Shown: positions 18,526 through 28,833, numbered from the stretch's first letter. The stretch is 64,000 nucleotides of DNA from Dyella solisilvae (GCF_003351225.1 NZ_QQSY01000001.1:1058124-1122123), one strand, 5' to 3'. Notes: generated by a model not told the origin, from the letters alone. Made by a program: numbers and translations.

Positions 18526-19167
18526 TCAATAGCCAGTCGATTCTTCGGGTAGTTCCCCAGCCGCGAAGCGCTCCGCGGCGCGCCGCTGATCCTTGCGCAG
18601 GCGACCGTTGGCGATGTGGCACACCCACCAGGGCAAACGGTCCACTTTCGCCCCCGTGCCGGCGGCCAGCACGTAGGCCTTGGCGCACTTCTCGGCCAGT
18701 TCGGCGTTGAGCACCAGACGCTGCGCGGTGGTCCCCAGCACCAGCGCGCGCTGCCGGCAGATCCACAGGTTGCCGCCGCTGGCCAGGCAACGCCTAGCCT
18801 CAGCCACCAGATTGCCTTGGCTCGAAGCCAGCGGCGACGCCGTGCGGCCCAGATGCCGCGCCTGCTCGTCGAACACTTGCGGCAGCTGCCCACCGAATCC
18901 ACCCAGCAGGCGCGTGAAGGCGCCGCCGCCGAGCAACACCGCACCGATGTCGTCGCGGCCAAGATAAACCGCGGCATGCAGAACCGCGTCGCCCTGAGCG
19001 TCTTGCAGCGACATCGACTGCGGTTCGCCGCCGCCCGCGGGGAGCCACACCATCGCCGCCTGGCCGGGCAGGCGCAGGGAGACGCTCCCCTCGCCACCCA
19101 GCAGGCTGTGATCGTGCAGGCGTTGGCGCGCTTCACTGAGCAAAGGGGCGAGATCCATGGTCGTCAC
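18526..19167 (-). CDS. Class II aldolase-like protein lacking the metal-binding histidines
   Basis: A 213-residue protein whose layout follows the class II aldolase/adducin fold: GGEGSVSLRLPG matches the usual GGNLSVRL, VYLGRDDIGAVLLGGGAFTR aligns with the segment that normally carries HTH, and WICRQRALVLGTTAQR with the segment that normally has the third His. All three expected zinc ligands are absent, so classical retro-aldol activity is unlikely. It overlaps the aminotransferase gene by 4 bases and sits two genes from a complete class II aldolase. It may be a structural partner, a regulator or a repurposed enzyme. The remote homology was read by eye and is moderately sure. Confidence 0.6.
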   Translation of the reverse strand: MTTMDLAPLLSEARQRLHDHSLLGGEGSVSLRLPGQAAMVWLPAGGGEPQSMSLQDAQGDAVLHAAVYLGRDDIGAVLLGGGAFTRLLGGFGGQLPQVFDEQARHLGRTASPLASSQGNLVAEARRCLASGGNLWICRQRALVLGTTAQRLVLNAELAEKCAKAYVLAAGTGAKVDRLPWWVCHIANGRLRKDQRRAAERFAAGELPEESTGY

Positions 19168-20639
19168 ACCAGTTTCAGCACGTCTTCGAAGCGGTTGAGC
19201 GCCTCGTCGACGATCTCGTCGGTATCGGCCAGGCTGGTATAGATGCGGCTACCCGCCAGCGTAATAATGCCGTGGGCGGTGTACGCCGCGCCCATCTCCT
19301 CCATCATGTGCTTGCGCTGCTTGGCTTCGTTCTTCAGGCGCGCCAGCTTCAGCAGGCTGCTGGTGTCCAGCAGCATCACGCCGGACGTCTGCAGGTGCAC
19401 GATCGAGCCCATGTTGTAGGCGACATAGGGCAGGCCCAGCCGTTCGATGATCTGGTCCAGGCCCCGACGCAGGCGATCACCCGCCTGCCCCGCCTTCACC
19501 GCGGCATCGGTGCGCTGGATTTCCTTCAGCGCGTAATAGCCGGCCGCGCAGGACAACGGATTGGCGGTCAGGGTGCCGCCGACGAAGGCGCGCTTGGCGG
19601 TGGTGCCGATGCCGCCGACCAGCATCATCATGATGTCGCGGCGCCCACCGATTGCGCCGGCCATCGGATAGCCGCCGGTCAGGCACTTGCCCAGCACGGT
19701 GAGGTCGGGCTTCACGCCAAAGTACGCCTGGGCGCCGCCGAGGCCGGCTCTGAAGCCGGTCACCACTTCGTCGAAGATCAGCAAGGCGCCGAACTCGTCG
19801 CACAGCTTGCGCAGCTGCGCATTGAAGTCGTGGGTCACCGGCCGGGTGCCACTCTCCGGTCCGAACGGCTCCACGATCACCGCCGCCGTTCCGCCGCGCA
19901 AGCGATTCCAGCGCAGCCTCCGGCGGATCGCCTCGAGGTCGTTGGGCAGGCTCTCCTGCGTGTTGGCGGTGGCGCCGCGCGGAATGCCCACGGCTTCCAT
20001 GCGCCCGGTCTTGGGCAGGCGCATGCCATAGACCATCGAATCGCTCCAGCCGTGGTAGCCGCCGCCGATCTTGATCACGCGCCGGCGCCCGGTATAGGCG
20101 CGGGCCAGACGGATCGCGCCCATCACCGCCTCGGTGCCCGAGCCGGCCATGCGCAGCATGTCCACGCCGGGCATCAGCTCGCACACCAGCTCGGCGAGCT
20201 TCACCTCGTACTCGTGCAGCAGGCCGGTAGTCGGGCCGCAATGCTCGAGCAGCTCCAGCACCTTGCTGCGCACCGCCGGATGGTTCGAACCGAGCAAGGT
20301 CGGCCCGCCGGCCTGCAGGAAGTCGATATAGCGATTGCCGTCCACATCGGTCATGTGCGCGCCGTTGGCCTCGGCGATGGCCAGCGGGAATGGCAGGTTG
20401 AAGGCCAGGTTGTGCTGAACGCCGCCCGGGATCACCTGACGCGCCTGCTCGGCCATCCGCTTGCTGCCCTGACAGCGCTGCTCGAAGTAATCCATCACCT
20501 TGGCCATGGCGTCGCGGCGAACCGGACGCATCGGCTGGTTGACCAGCGCGTGGAAGCGACGGTACAGCGCGTCGATGTCCGGCCACTGCGAGATGGCGCT
20601 GCCGGCAGGCGTTTCGATGGAGGCTCGTGGGTGGTTCAT
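19164..20639 (-). CDS. Class III aminotransferase, glutamate-1-semialdehyde aminomutase-like
   Basis: A 491-residue PLP enzyme. Visible motifs: MLRMAGSGTEAVMGAIRLAR (cofactor phosphate cup), GGYHGWSDSM, LLIFDEVVTGFR (Asp to pyridine N) and the PLP lysine in TVLGKCLTGGYPMAGAIGG. The whole resembles glutamate-1-semialdehyde aminomutases, with an N-terminal extension of about 60 residues. The context is catabolic or biosynthetic rather than haem, so an amino-sugar or amino-aldehyde substrate is more likely than glutamate semialdehyde. It overlaps both neighbouring genes by 4 bases (ATGA), showing tight translational coupling. Confidence 0.85.
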   Translation of the reverse strand: MNHPRASIETPAGSAISQWPDIDALYRRFHALVNQPMRPVRRDAMAKVMDYFEQRCQGSKRMAEQARQVIPGGVQHNLAFNLPFPLAIAEANGAHMTDVDGNRYIDFLQAGGPTLLGSNHPAVRSKVLELLEHCGPTTGLLHEYEVKLAELVCELMPGVDMLRMAGSGTEAVMGAIRLARAYTGRRRVIKIGGGYHGWSDSMVYGMRLPKTGRMEAVGIPRGATANTQESLPNDLEAIRRRLRWNRLRGGTAAVIVEPFGPESGTRPVTHDFNAQLRKLCDEFGALLIFDEVVTGFRAGLGGAQAYFGVKPDLTVLGKCLTGGYPMAGAIGGRRDIMMMLVGGIGTTAKRAFVGGTLTANPLSCAAGYYALKEIQRTDAAVKAGQAGDRLRRGLDQIIERLGLPYVAYNMGSIVHLQTSGVMLLDTSSLLKLARLKNEAKQRKHMMEEMGAAYTAHGIITLAGSRIYTSLADTDEIVDEALNRFEDVLKLV

Positions 20640-21301
20640 GCGGTGACGTCCTGGACAGGATGGGCTTCGATCGTGGCGAGCAGGCGCTGCAAGGCCTTGT
20701 CAGGCGTGCGCTGGGTAGCCAAGCGCTCGGCGATACGCCCGCGCAGGCATTGCAGCGCCTGGGACTCGAGCGCGACCAGCGCCTGCAGCGTGGTCTCGAG
20801 CGTGTCGCCGCAGCAGATCGCTCCGTGCGTGCGCAGCAGATAAGCGTTGATGTCAGGGCGCAGCGCGCGCGCGAGCTTGCCCGACAGCCAGCTCGTGCCC
20901 GAGGGCGCATAGCCCACCAGCGGCACTTCCGGCCCAAGCAGGCGGCGCCGCACGGGTCCGTCAACCGGCAGCCCGCTTCCCAGCAGGGTGCAGGCGCTCG
21001 CCGCGGGTTGGTGGGTGTGCACGCTGGCGCGGCAGTCGCGGCGCGCGCGCAGCACCTGCGCATGCATGCCCGACTCCACCGACGGCTTGCGCTCGCCGTC
21101 GACCTTGACGAGGTCGGCAAGGCGCAACACGCAGACATCGGCCGCCTCCATGCGCTGGTAATCGGTGGCCGACGGCGTCACCACGATGTGCTCGTCATCG
21201 ACCCGCAAGGCCAGGTTGCCGCCCGTGGCGGCGAAATAGCCGCGATCGGCCAGCGCTCGGCTGACCTCGACCACGCGTTGTCGTGCGGTCGCGAATCTCA
21301 T
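20636..21301 (-). CDS. Class II aldolase/adducin family protein
   Basis: A 221-residue zinc-dependent aldolase or epimerase of the FucA/AraD fold. It keeps ATGGNLALRV (phosphate/substrate loop), TPSATDY, the metal ligands in SVHTHQPAAS (His-x-His about residues 94-96) and the third ligand in YLLRTHGAICCG (about 155). FucA-like members cleave phosphorylated ketoses to DHAP plus an aldehyde. With a sugar kinase gene immediately before it and an aminotransferase after it, a kinase-aldolase-transaminase sequence can be proposed. The actual substrate is unknown. Confidence 0.85.
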   Translation of the reverse strand: MRFATARQRVVEVSRALADRGYFAATGGNLALRVDDEHIVVTPSATDYQRMEAADVCVLRLADLVKVDGERKPSVESGMHAQVLRARRDCRASVHTHQPAASACTLLGSGLPVDGPVRRRLLGPEVPLVGYAPSGTSWLSGKLARALRPDINAYLLRTHGAICCGDTLETTLQALVALESQALQCLRGRIAERLATQRTPDKALQRLLATIEAHPVQDVTA

Positions 21302-22926
21302 GTCGTCGCTTCCTGTGGGCGGTTGAGGCGTCGGTACATCGGCGCGAGGCGTCGATGCAGTTCCCGGAAAGTGTCGAAGCGTTCGTCGTACAGACCACGC
21401 ATCGCCGTGCGAGGCTCGAACAGCTTGCGGTGCCGGCAGCGCGCCGGCACGTCGGCATAATCGAGTTCACCCAGCCCCACGCCGGCGATGAAGGCGGCGC
21501 CCAGCGCATTGGCCTGGATCGGCGCCTGCGGCTGGCGCACAGCCATGCCGGTGACGTCGGCCAGCATCTGGCACCACACGTCCGATTGGCCGCCGCCGCC
21601 CACCACGGTGAAGGCATCGGCCCGGTGTCCGCGCACGAAGCGCAGCATCGGCTCGAGCATCCAGCGCGTGTTGAGCGCCACGCCCTCGAGGAAGGCGCGG
21701 ATCAGATCCTCGCGCGTGTGTTCCGCCGACAGGTTGAACACGCCGGCGCGCAGGGTCTTGTCGTCCACCGGCGTGCGCTCACCGAACAGCCACGGCGTGT
21801 AGATCAGGCCGCGGGCGCCGGCCGGCACGCGCTCGGCGATGCGATCGAGCACCTGGTACACATCAGGGCGCATCTCGTCGCGCAACAGTTCATCCGGATG
21901 GAACAGGATGCGATCGCGCAGGAACGCCAGGTTGCTGCAGGCGGCCGACTGCATCGCCATCGCCAGGTAACGGTCCTTCAGCGCGCACGGCACCGACGCG
22001 ACGAACGAACCGAGGTCGGTGCGCTTGGTCGGCACATGTGCGCCCAGCCAGGACGAGGTGCCCAGGTACAGGTGCATCTCGCCATCGCGCACCGTCCCGG
22101 CGCCGACCGCCGCCGCCGAGTTGTCGACGGCGCCGGCGACCACGCGGGTCTCGCGCGGCAATCCCAGCGCATCGGCCACCGCCGGCAGCAGGCTGCCGAT
22201 CACTTCGGTGGAATGCACGATGTCAGGCAGTTTGTCGCGCTCCAGCCCGAGCACCTTCAGCAGCCCGGCGTCGTAGCGCACGCGACTGAGATCCCGGTTG
22301 TCGGTCGCCCAGGTGGTCAGCGCCGAATCATGCGTGGAGCAAAAGCGCCCGGTCAGGCGCAGGTTCATGAAATCCAGCGCGTTGAGGAATTTGTGCGTGC
22401 GCGCCACCAGCGAAGGATGGTGGTCGTACAGCCAACCCATGTGGCCCGCCGGATCCTTGCCCGACAGCGAGGGCGCGCCGCCAGTGAGGCGCAGCCAGCG
22501 CGCGAGCTTGAGCGGACCGTAGCCCTGGATATTGAACAGCCCACTACGTGCGCGGCGGCGTATCGCCGGAGCGCCACGCATGTCCAGCCACAGGATGGCC
22601 CGTGACAGCGCATTGCCCTCGGCGTCCACCGGCACGGTGCATTCGCCGAACGAGGAGCAACACACCGCGACGACCTGGCGGCGACGCGCTGCGTCGGGCG
22701 CCAGCAGTTCCTGCGCGGCATCAAGGAAGGCGCGCCACCAGTCCTGCGGGTCCTGCTCCACTCCGGCGTCACCGACCAGGTGCAGCGGCACGGCGCGGAA
22801 CGACCAGGCGTGCACCGTCCCGTCCAGCCCCACCAACGCGCATTTGCAGCCCGACGTGCCCAGGTCGATGGCCAGCACCAACGGTTCGGAGGTGGGGGTG
22901 GATGCAGCCTGCACAGCAACGGGCAT
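21298..22926 (-). CDS. FGGY-family carbohydrate kinase
   Basis: A 542-residue sugar kinase of the xylulokinase/gluconokinase family. The N-terminal domain opens with VLAIDLGTSGCKCALVGLDG (phosphate 1) and has VCCSSFGECTVPVD; the C-terminal FGGY domain has VVGGGGQSDVWCQMLADVTG (adenosine) and QANALGAAFIAGVGLG. The C-terminal half holds GERTPVDDKTLRAGVFNLS, common in xylulokinase-like members. ATG 22926 is used; a TTG at 22941 is in frame. It is the first gene of a five-gene operon and faces a TetR gene across 83 bases that hold palindromes. Substrate not assignable. Confidence 0.85.
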   Translation of the reverse strand: MPVAVQAASTPTSEPLVLAIDLGTSGCKCALVGLDGTVHAWSFRAVPLHLVGDAGVEQDPQDWWRAFLDAAQELLAPDAARRRQVVAVCCSSFGECTVPVDAEGNALSRAILWLDMRGAPAIRRRARSGLFNIQGYGPLKLARWLRLTGGAPSLSGKDPAGHMGWLYDHHPSLVARTHKFLNALDFMNLRLTGRFCSTHDSALTTWATDNRDLSRVRYDAGLLKVLGLERDKLPDIVHSTEVIGSLLPAVADALGLPRETRVVAGAVDNSAAAVGAGTVRDGEMHLYLGTSSWLGAHVPTKRTDLGSFVASVPCALKDRYLAMAMQSAACSNLAFLRDRILFHPDELLRDEMRPDVYQVLDRIAERVPAGARGLIYTPWLFGERTPVDDKTLRAGVFNLSAEHTREDLIRAFLEGVALNTRWMLEPMLRFVRGHRADAFTVVGGGGQSDVWCQMLADVTGMAVRQPQAPIQANALGAAFIAGVGLGELDYADVPARCRHRKLFEPRTAMRGLYDERFDTFRELHRRLAPMYRRLNRPQEATT

Positions 22927-22947
22927 CTGGAACCGGCTCAAAGAAAG

Positions 22948-22968
22948 TAGTGATCACTATCGTATAGT
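22948..22968. promoter_or_regulatory. Overlapping palindromes, candidate TetR operator
   Basis: TAGTGATCACTA (22948-22959) is a perfect 12-base palindrome overlapping a second inverted repeat ACTAT-CGT-ATAGT (22956-22968). They lie midway between the divergent kinase operon and the TetR-type gene. This is the typical position for a repressor that controls both directions. Confidence 0.6.
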
Positions 22969-23009
22969 TGGCACTACAATTTCCACAATCCCCTTCCCCG
23001 AGGATGTCC

Positions 23010-23690
23010 ATGGCGCCGTCCGCCCCACCTCGCACTCGCCGCAGCAAGCCCGTTCCGCCTGAATTGACCCCCAAGCTCCGGCCCGCACAGTCGCGCGCGA
23101 CCGAGACCTACGAGCAGTTGCTCGAGGTCACCGCACAGATCCTTACCGAGGTGGGCTTCGAGCGCCTGTCGACCAACATGGTGTGCGAGCGGGCCGGGCT
23201 GTCGCCGCCGGCGCTGTACCGCTATTTCCCGAACAAGTACGCCCTGCTCCACGAGCTGGGGCGGCGCCTGATGGAGCAGCAGAATGCGCTGATCGCGCAG
23301 TGGCTCACGCCCGAGGTCTTCACCGGCGACACCCGGACCTTGGAGCGTGCGCTCACCGGCCTGCTGCTGGAAACCTATCGCATCACCCAGCAGGCCGATG
23401 GCGGCATGTGGATCCTGCGCGCGCTGCGCGCCGTGCCGGCCCTGCAGGACGTGCGGCTCGCCTCGGCGCGCGAGGTCTCGAACCAGGCCACGCTGCGCCT
23501 GAGCCGCGTATTTCCGCAGATCGACCCTGCGCAACTGGAGCTGATCAGCCGCGTCGCCGACGGCATGGCCTTCGCCGCCCTGGAAATGCTGTTCGACGAT
23601 CCGTCGCTCGACCCAACCGCCGTGATGGGCATCGTGGCCGCCACCCTGGCCAGCTATTTCGAGCGCCTCCGCGCCACGCCCGCCGCCTGA
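23010..23690 (+). CDS. TetR-family transcriptional regulator
   Basis: A 226-residue repressor-type protein. The N-terminal DNA-binding domain (about residues 27-75) reads TYEQLLEVTAQILTEVGFER, then NMVCERAGLSPPALYRYFPN, a classical TetR helix-turn-helix. The C-terminal ligand domain is unassigned. ATG 23010 is chosen because GAGG (23000-23003) is 6 bases upstream; ATG 23004 touches that site. The N-terminus is Pro/Arg-rich. It is divergent from the kinase operon and probably controls it through the palindromes at 22948-22968. Confidence 0.88.
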   Translation: MAPSAPPRTRRSKPVPPELTPKLRPAQSRATETYEQLLEVTAQILTEVGFERLSTNMVCERAGLSPPALYRYFPNKYALLHELGRRLMEQQNALIAQWLTPEVFTGDTRTLERALTGLLLETYRITQQADGGMWILRALRAVPALQDVRLASAREVSNQATLRLSRVFPQIDPAQLELISRVADGMAFAALEMLFDDPSLDPTAVMGIVAATLASYFERLRATPAA

Positions 23691-23710
23691 AGGCCACACC
23701 TGACGCACCA

Positions 23711-23738
23711 AACAAAAACGGCGCCCAAGGGCGCCGTT
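23711..23738 (-). terminator. Intrinsic terminator of tRNA-Pro
   Basis: On the minus strand AACGGCGCCC-TT-GGGCGCCGTT is followed by TTTGTTT. It starts about 20 bases after the tRNA 3' end and may also cap the convergent TetR transcript. Confidence 0.9.
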
Positions 23739-23757
23739 CTGCTGTCAGTTGCCGAAT

Positions 23758-23834
23758 TGGTCGGGACGGCGGGATTCGAACCCACGACCCTCTGCCCCCC
23801 AGGCAGATGCGCTACCAGGCTGCGCTACGCCCCG
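23758..23834 (-). tRNA. tRNA-Pro (anticodon GGG)
   Basis: A 77-base cloverleaf with encoded CCA. Acceptor CGGGGCG pairs with CGTCCCG (one G-U), the anticodon arm is CTGCC-TGGGGGG-CAG with GGG as anticodon, and the T-loop GTTCGAATC is canonical. It follows the merR-like gene, as in related xanthomonads, and has its own terminator. Confidence 0.96.
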
Positions 23835-23898
23835 ACGATGCGGCAAGTCATCAAGTCTACCAGCTGAGCCGGTAGCACCGGAAGCCTTTTGAAATCGC

Positions 23899-24255
23899 TC
23901 AGCGACGCAGCAGCGCCAGCACTTCTTCCAGTTCCATGCGCACCTGGCGCACGATCTGATGCGAAATGCTCGACTCCATGCGCGCCTGCGGGCCTTCCAG
24001 CCGCGCGCGTGCGCCGGTGATGGTGAAGCCTTCGTCGTACAGCAAGCCACGGATCTGACGAATCATCAGCACGTCGTGACGCTGGTAGTAGCGGCGATTG
24101 CCGCGACGCTTGACGGGGTTAAGAGCGGGAAATTCCTGTTCCCAGTACCGCAGCACGTGCGGCTTGACGCCACACAGTTCGCTGACTTCACCAATCGTGA
24201 AGTAGCGCTTCGCCGGAATGGCGGGGAGCTCGGTGTTATTCCCTTGATCCAGCAT
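23899..24255 (-). CDS. MerR-family transcriptional regulator
   Basis: A 118-residue small MerR protein. The winged helix spans about residues 17-85: [20 protein letters not shown], then [20 protein letters not shown]. The C-terminal tail is a short dimerisation helix with no metal-binding cysteines, so it is not a metal sensor. Its start overlaps the end of ihfA by 20 bases. The ihfA-merR pairing after pheST is widely conserved in gammaproteobacteria, but the regulated genes are not known to me. Confidence 0.9.
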   Translation of the reverse strand: MLDQGNNTELPAIPAKRYFTIGEVSELCGVKPHVLRYWEQEFPALNPVKRRGNRRYYQRHDVLMIRQIRGLLYDEGFTITGARARLEGPQARMESSISHQIVRQVRMELEEVLALLRR

Positions 24256-24535
24256 AGCCCTCGACTCTCACCTTGAGTTTCTGACCCGGACGGAACGTCA
24301 CCACGCGACGAGCGGAAATGGGAATTTCCTCGCCCGTCTTGGGGTTGCGACCCGGACGCTGGTTTTTCTGCCGCAGATCGAAGTTGCCGAAGCCCGACAG
24401 CTTCACCTGTTCACCTTTTTCCAACGCTTCACGGACGACCTCGAAATAGGCGTCCACGAATTCTTTTGCCTCACGCTTGTTGAGGCCCACCTCGAGAAAT
24501 AGGCGCTCAGCCATCTCCGCTTTGGTTAGCGCCAT
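24236..24535 (-). CDS. ihfA: Integration host factor alpha subunit
   Basis: A 99-residue DNA-bending protein, same length as E. coli IhfA. Conserved features include [13 protein letters not shown], the beta-arm [20 protein letters not shown] with the tip proline that intercalates into DNA, and the dimer core [13 protein letters not shown] 24535 is one base away from the pheT stop at 24537 and is preceded by GAGGATA, so it is coupled to pheT. It forms a heterodimer with IhfB, encoded elsewhere. Confidence 0.97.
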   Translation of the reverse strand: MALTKAEMAERLFLEVGLNKREAKEFVDAYFEVVREALEKGEQVKLSGFGNFDLRQKNQRPGRNPKTGEEIPISARRVVTFRPGQKLKVRVEGYAGSRE

Positions 24536-24536
24536 C

Positions 24537-26948
24537 TTATCCTCGCAACTTTGCCTTGCATGCCTGCTCCAACGCTGCGACTGCTTCACGTATGTTACGG
24601 TCGGCGTCGTCGTCGGTAAGGGTGCGTGAAGCGTCCTGTAAAATCAAGCCCATAGCGAGACTCTTTCGGCCCACTTCGACCCCCTTGCCGCTGTACCGGT
24701 CGAACAGGCGCAGCTCCTTGAGTTGGCCACCGAGGGTACCCCTGACCACCTGCTCAATCTCTGACCAGGTGACGGCTTCGGGCACGTCCACGGCAATGTC
24801 ACGGCGGACCGACGGGAATCGCGGCACCGGCTGCGCCCTGGGCAGGCGGCGGGCCAGCACCGGCTCCAGCTCCAGTTCGAGCACATGGACGTCGGTGCCC
24901 AGGTCCAGGACCTTGGCCAGCTGGGGATGCAAGGCGCCCAGATAGCCGACGGTGACGCCGTCGCGGGTGACACGGGCGCCACGGCCCGGGTGCAGCCAGC
25001 CCGGAAGGCCGTCGGCATGGACCGCCCAGCGGTCCGGCTCACCGCCCCAGGTGATCAGCGCATCCAGGTCGCCCTTGAGGTCATGGAAGTCCAGCGTGCG
25101 CGCCGCGTCGCCCCACTGCTCGGCATGGGCCGAGCCGCAGGCCACGATGGCCAGGCTCGGGGTCTCGATGGGAGCGTCTTTGCTTGCCGCAGCTTCCGTG
25201 CTGATGCGGAAGGTGCGACCCAGCTCGAACAGGCGCACCCGCTCCTGCTGGCGCGCGCGGTTGTGCGACAGCGCGGCGATCAGGCCCGGCAGCAGCGAGG
25301 GACGCATCACCGCCAGGTCGGCCGACAACGGGTTGGCCAGCGCCACCAGCTCCTTGGTCAGGCCCCAGCGCTCCAGCACTTCCTGGCCGACGAAGGCGAG
25401 GTTGACCGCCTCGTAGTAGCCGCGGGCCGCCAGTTGTTCGCGCACGGCCAGCTCATTGAGGCGGGCTTCCGGCTCAGCCGCCAGCGTCAGGGCGCCGGCC
25501 GGGGTATGGGTCGGGATGTTCTCGTAGCCATGGATGCGCGCGACCTCCTCGATCAGGTCTTCCTCGCGCTCGATGTCGAAGCGGCGGCTGGGTGCGGTGA
25601 CCCGCCAGCCGTCACTTGCCGGCTCGACTGCCATGCCGAGCGCCGTGAAGATGCGCACCACTTCCTCGTCGGCGACGGTCAGGCCAAGCACGCGCGCCAG
25701 CCGTGCACGACGCAACAGGATCGGCTCCGGCGAGCGCAGATGCGCGGGCAGCGTGACATCCACCAGCGGACCGGGGACGCCACCGGCGATGTCGAGGATC
25801 AGGCGGGTGGCGTATTCCACGGCGATCGCCGGCAATTGCGGGTCCACGCCACGTTCGAAACGATGCCCGGCGTCCGTGTGCATGCCCAGCTTGCGGCTGC
25901 GGCCGATGATGGCCGAAGGGACCCAGTGCGCTGCCTCAAGAAACACGTTGCGCGTGGCGTCGGTGACTCGCGTCTCCGAGCCGCCCATGATGCCACCCAG
26001 CCCTACCGCGCGGGCGCCCTTGCCGCCGCGACTGTCGGAGACCACGAGAAAATCTTCGTCCAGCTCGACCGTGCGACCATCGAGCAGGGCCAGCGGCTCG
26101 CCTGCGCGCGCCGGACGCACGACAATCTCGCCTTCCAGCGTGTCCTTGTCGAACGCGTGCATCGGTTGCCCGAGTTCCAGCATGACGTACTGCGTGACGT
26201 CGACCAGGAAGCTGATGGGACGCAGGCCGCTGCGACGCAGCCGCTCAGCCATCCAGACCGGCGTTGGCGCCTTGGCGTCGACACGGTCGATGACGCGACC
26301 GGCAAAACGCGGCACGCGCGCGCCCGCATCGAGCACGACCTTCATCGTGGCATCGCTCTGCGCCGGCGCCGGCGTGGTGTCGAGAGGAATGACCTCGCCA
26401 CCCAGCGCCGCGGCGACATCGAACGCGATGCCACGCACGCTGAAGCAGTCGGCGCGATTGGGCGTGAGCTTGATCTCGATACTTGCGTCCGGCAGTCCGA
26501 GGTACGACGCCAGCGGCGTACCCACCGGGGCATCGGCCGGGAGTTCGAGCAGGCCCGAGGCATCCGGATCAACGCCCAGTTCCTTGGCCGAGCAAAGCAT
26601 GCCGAACGACTCGACGCCACGCAGCTTCGCTGCCTTGATCGAGATACCGCCGGGCAACGTGGCGCCAACGGTCGCCAACGGCGCCACCAGACCCGGGCGA
26701 GCATTGGGTGCGCCGCAGACGATCTGCACCATGCCCTTGCCCGTATCCACTTCGCACACCTGCAGGCGGTCAGCCTCGGGATGCTTCTGCGCGCTGACGA
26801 TGCGCGCCACGATCACGCCGTCGGGCAAAGCGCCGAGCGCGGTCACCTCTTCGACTTCAAGGCCGATCGCGGTCAGTGTTGCTGCAAGTTCGTCGCGCGA
26901 CGCGCTGATCGGCACATGGTGGCGCAGCCAGTTCTCAGAGAATTTCAT
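24537..26948 (-). CDS. pheT: Phenylalanyl-tRNA synthetase beta subunit
   Basis: An 803-residue subunit close to the bacterial norm (about 795). Order: N-terminal EMAP-like tRNA-binding fold (about 39-150, [20 protein letters not shown]), B3/B4 editing domain (about 205-400), B5 domain, catalytic-like core (about 480-690) and C-terminal FDX-ACB anticodon-binding domain (about 710-803, [14 protein letters not shown]). The start [13 protein letters not shown] is standard. It follows pheS by 22 bases. With PheS it forms the alpha2-beta2 enzyme that charges tRNA-Phe. Confidence 0.97.
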   Translation of the reverse strand: MKFSENWLRHHVPISASRDELAATLTAIGLEVEEVTALGALPDGVIVARIVSAQKHPEADRLQVCEVDTGKGMVQIVCGAPNARPGLVAPLATVGATLPGGISIKAAKLRGVESFGMLCSAKELGVDPDASGLLELPADAPVGTPLASYLGLPDASIEIKLTPNRADCFSVRGIAFDVAAALGGEVIPLDTTPAPAQSDATMKVVLDAGARVPRFAGRVIDRVDAKAPTPVWMAERLRRSGLRPISFLVDVTQYVMLELGQPMHAFDKDTLEGEIVVRPARAGEPLALLDGRTVELDEDFLVVSDSRGGKGARAVGLGGIMGGSETRVTDATRNVFLEAAHWVPSAIIGRSRKLGMHTDAGHRFERGVDPQLPAIAVEYATRLILDIAGGVPGPLVDVTLPAHLRSPEPILLRRARLARVLGLTVADEEVVRIFTALGMAVEPASDGWRVTAPSRRFDIEREEDLIEEVARIHGYENIPTHTPAGALTLAAEPEARLNELAVREQLAARGYYEAVNLAFVGQEVLERWGLTKELVALANPLSADLAVMRPSLLPGLIAALSHNRARQQERVRLFELGRTFRISTEAAASKDAPIETPSLAIVACGSAHAEQWGDAARTLDFHDLKGDLDALITWGGEPDRWAVHADGLPGWLHPGRGARVTRDGVTVGYLGALHPQLAKVLDLGTDVHVLELELEPVLARRLPRAQPVPRFPSVRRDIAVDVPEAVTWSEIEQVVRGTLGGQLKELRLFDRYSGKGVEVGRKSLAMGLILQDASRTLTDDDADRNIREAVAALEQACKAKLRG

Positions 26949-26970
26949 GTGTATCGGTTCCCGCGGCGAT

Positions 26971-28134
<1,164 letters not shown>

Positions 28135-28139
28135 TTATC

Positions 28140-28177
28140 CAAACAAAAACGGGGAGGAGGCTTTAGGCCTCCTCCCC
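28140..28177 (-). terminator. Strong intrinsic terminator between rplT and pheS
   Basis: On the minus strand GGGGAGGAGGC-CTAAA-GCCTCCTCCCC (perfect 11-bp stem, extendable) is followed by GTTTTTGTTTG. It either ends the rpmI-rplT transcript or works as an attenuator ahead of pheST, as the pheL terminator does in E. coli. Confidence 0.92.
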
Positions 28178-28198
28178 GCGGGCGTTACACGCATCCTT

Positions 28199-28260
28199 TG
28201 AAGAGTGCGGCCATGGATGGCCGCTTCTTGATCTTCGCGATCAAGGATGAGCGCACAAAT
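28199..28260 (-). repeat. Two-hairpin repeat, copy A
   Basis: Reading the plus strand: TGAAGAGT, hairpin GCGGCCATGGATGGCCGC (28207-28224), hairpin TTGATC-TTCGC-GATCAA (28228-28244), then GCACAAAT. Copy B at 31835-31895 shares the borders and layout. The last base is the first plus-strand base of the rplT stop codon, so the repeat abuts rplT exactly. Confidence 0.7.
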
Positions 28261-28619
28261 TACGCCGCCAGACTGGCCTTCGCCTTCTCTGCGATCGCAC
28301 CAAACGCCTTGATGTCGTGCACGGCGATGTCCGCCAGGACCTTGCGGTCGACGGTGATGCCGGCCTTGGCCAGGCCATTGATCAGGCGGCTGTACGACAG
28401 GCCGAACTGACGGGCGGCAGCGTTGATACGCACGATCCACAGGGCGCGGAACTGACGCTTGCGCTGCTTGCGGCCGATGTAGGCGTACTGACCAGCCTTG
28501 ATGACGGCCTGGTTAGCTACGCGGAAGACCTTGCGACGGGCGTTGTAGTAGCCCTTCGCGCGGCCAATGATCTTCTTGTGACGACGACGGGCGGTAACGC
28601 CACGCTTAACACGAGCCAT
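28260..28619 (-). CDS. rplT: 50S ribosomal protein L20
   Basis: A 119-residue protein, near-identical in layout to other L20 proteins: basic N-terminal arm [20 protein letters not shown] and globular C-terminal domain [21 protein letters not shown]20 is an early 23S-binding assembly protein and in E. coli represses translation of rpmI-rplT. It lies 16 bases after rpmI in one operon. Confidence 0.98.
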   Translation of the reverse strand: MARVKRGVTARRRHKKIIGRAKGYYNARRKVFRVANQAVIKAGQYAYIGRKQRKRQFRALWIVRINAAARQFGLSYSRLINGLAKAGITVDRKVLADIAVHDIKAFGAIAEKAKASLAA

Positions 28620-28635
28620 GGTTCAGTCCTCCGCC

Positions 28636-28833
28636 TTAGAGATACGGCAACATGCGTGCCACACCCTTGGTGTCGCATGCCTTGACGTGGTTGGTCGCAC
28701 GCAGACCGCGCTTACGCTTGGTCGACTTCTTGGTCAGGATGTGCGACTTGAAGGCGTGACCGGCCTTGAACTTGCCCGATGCGGTCTTGCGAAAACGCTT
28801 CGCAGCCGCCCGGTTGGTCTTGATCTTGGGCAT
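28636..28833 (-). CDS. rpmI: 50S ribosomal protein L35
   Basis: A 65-residue basic protein beginning [20 protein letters not shown], diagnostic of L35. ATG 28833 is preceded by GGGAGC. It is cotranscribed with rplT; a promoter is visible about 120 bases upstream. Confidence 0.97.
   Translation of the reverse strand: MPKIKTNRAAAKRFRKTASGKFKAGHAFKSHILTKKSTKRKRGLRATNHVKACDTKGVARMLPYL

Noticed and set aside
19272-20843. A 523-codon frame opposite the class III aminotransferase
   Set aside because: His/Gln/Ala-rich shadow; the minus strand carries clear PLP-site motifs.
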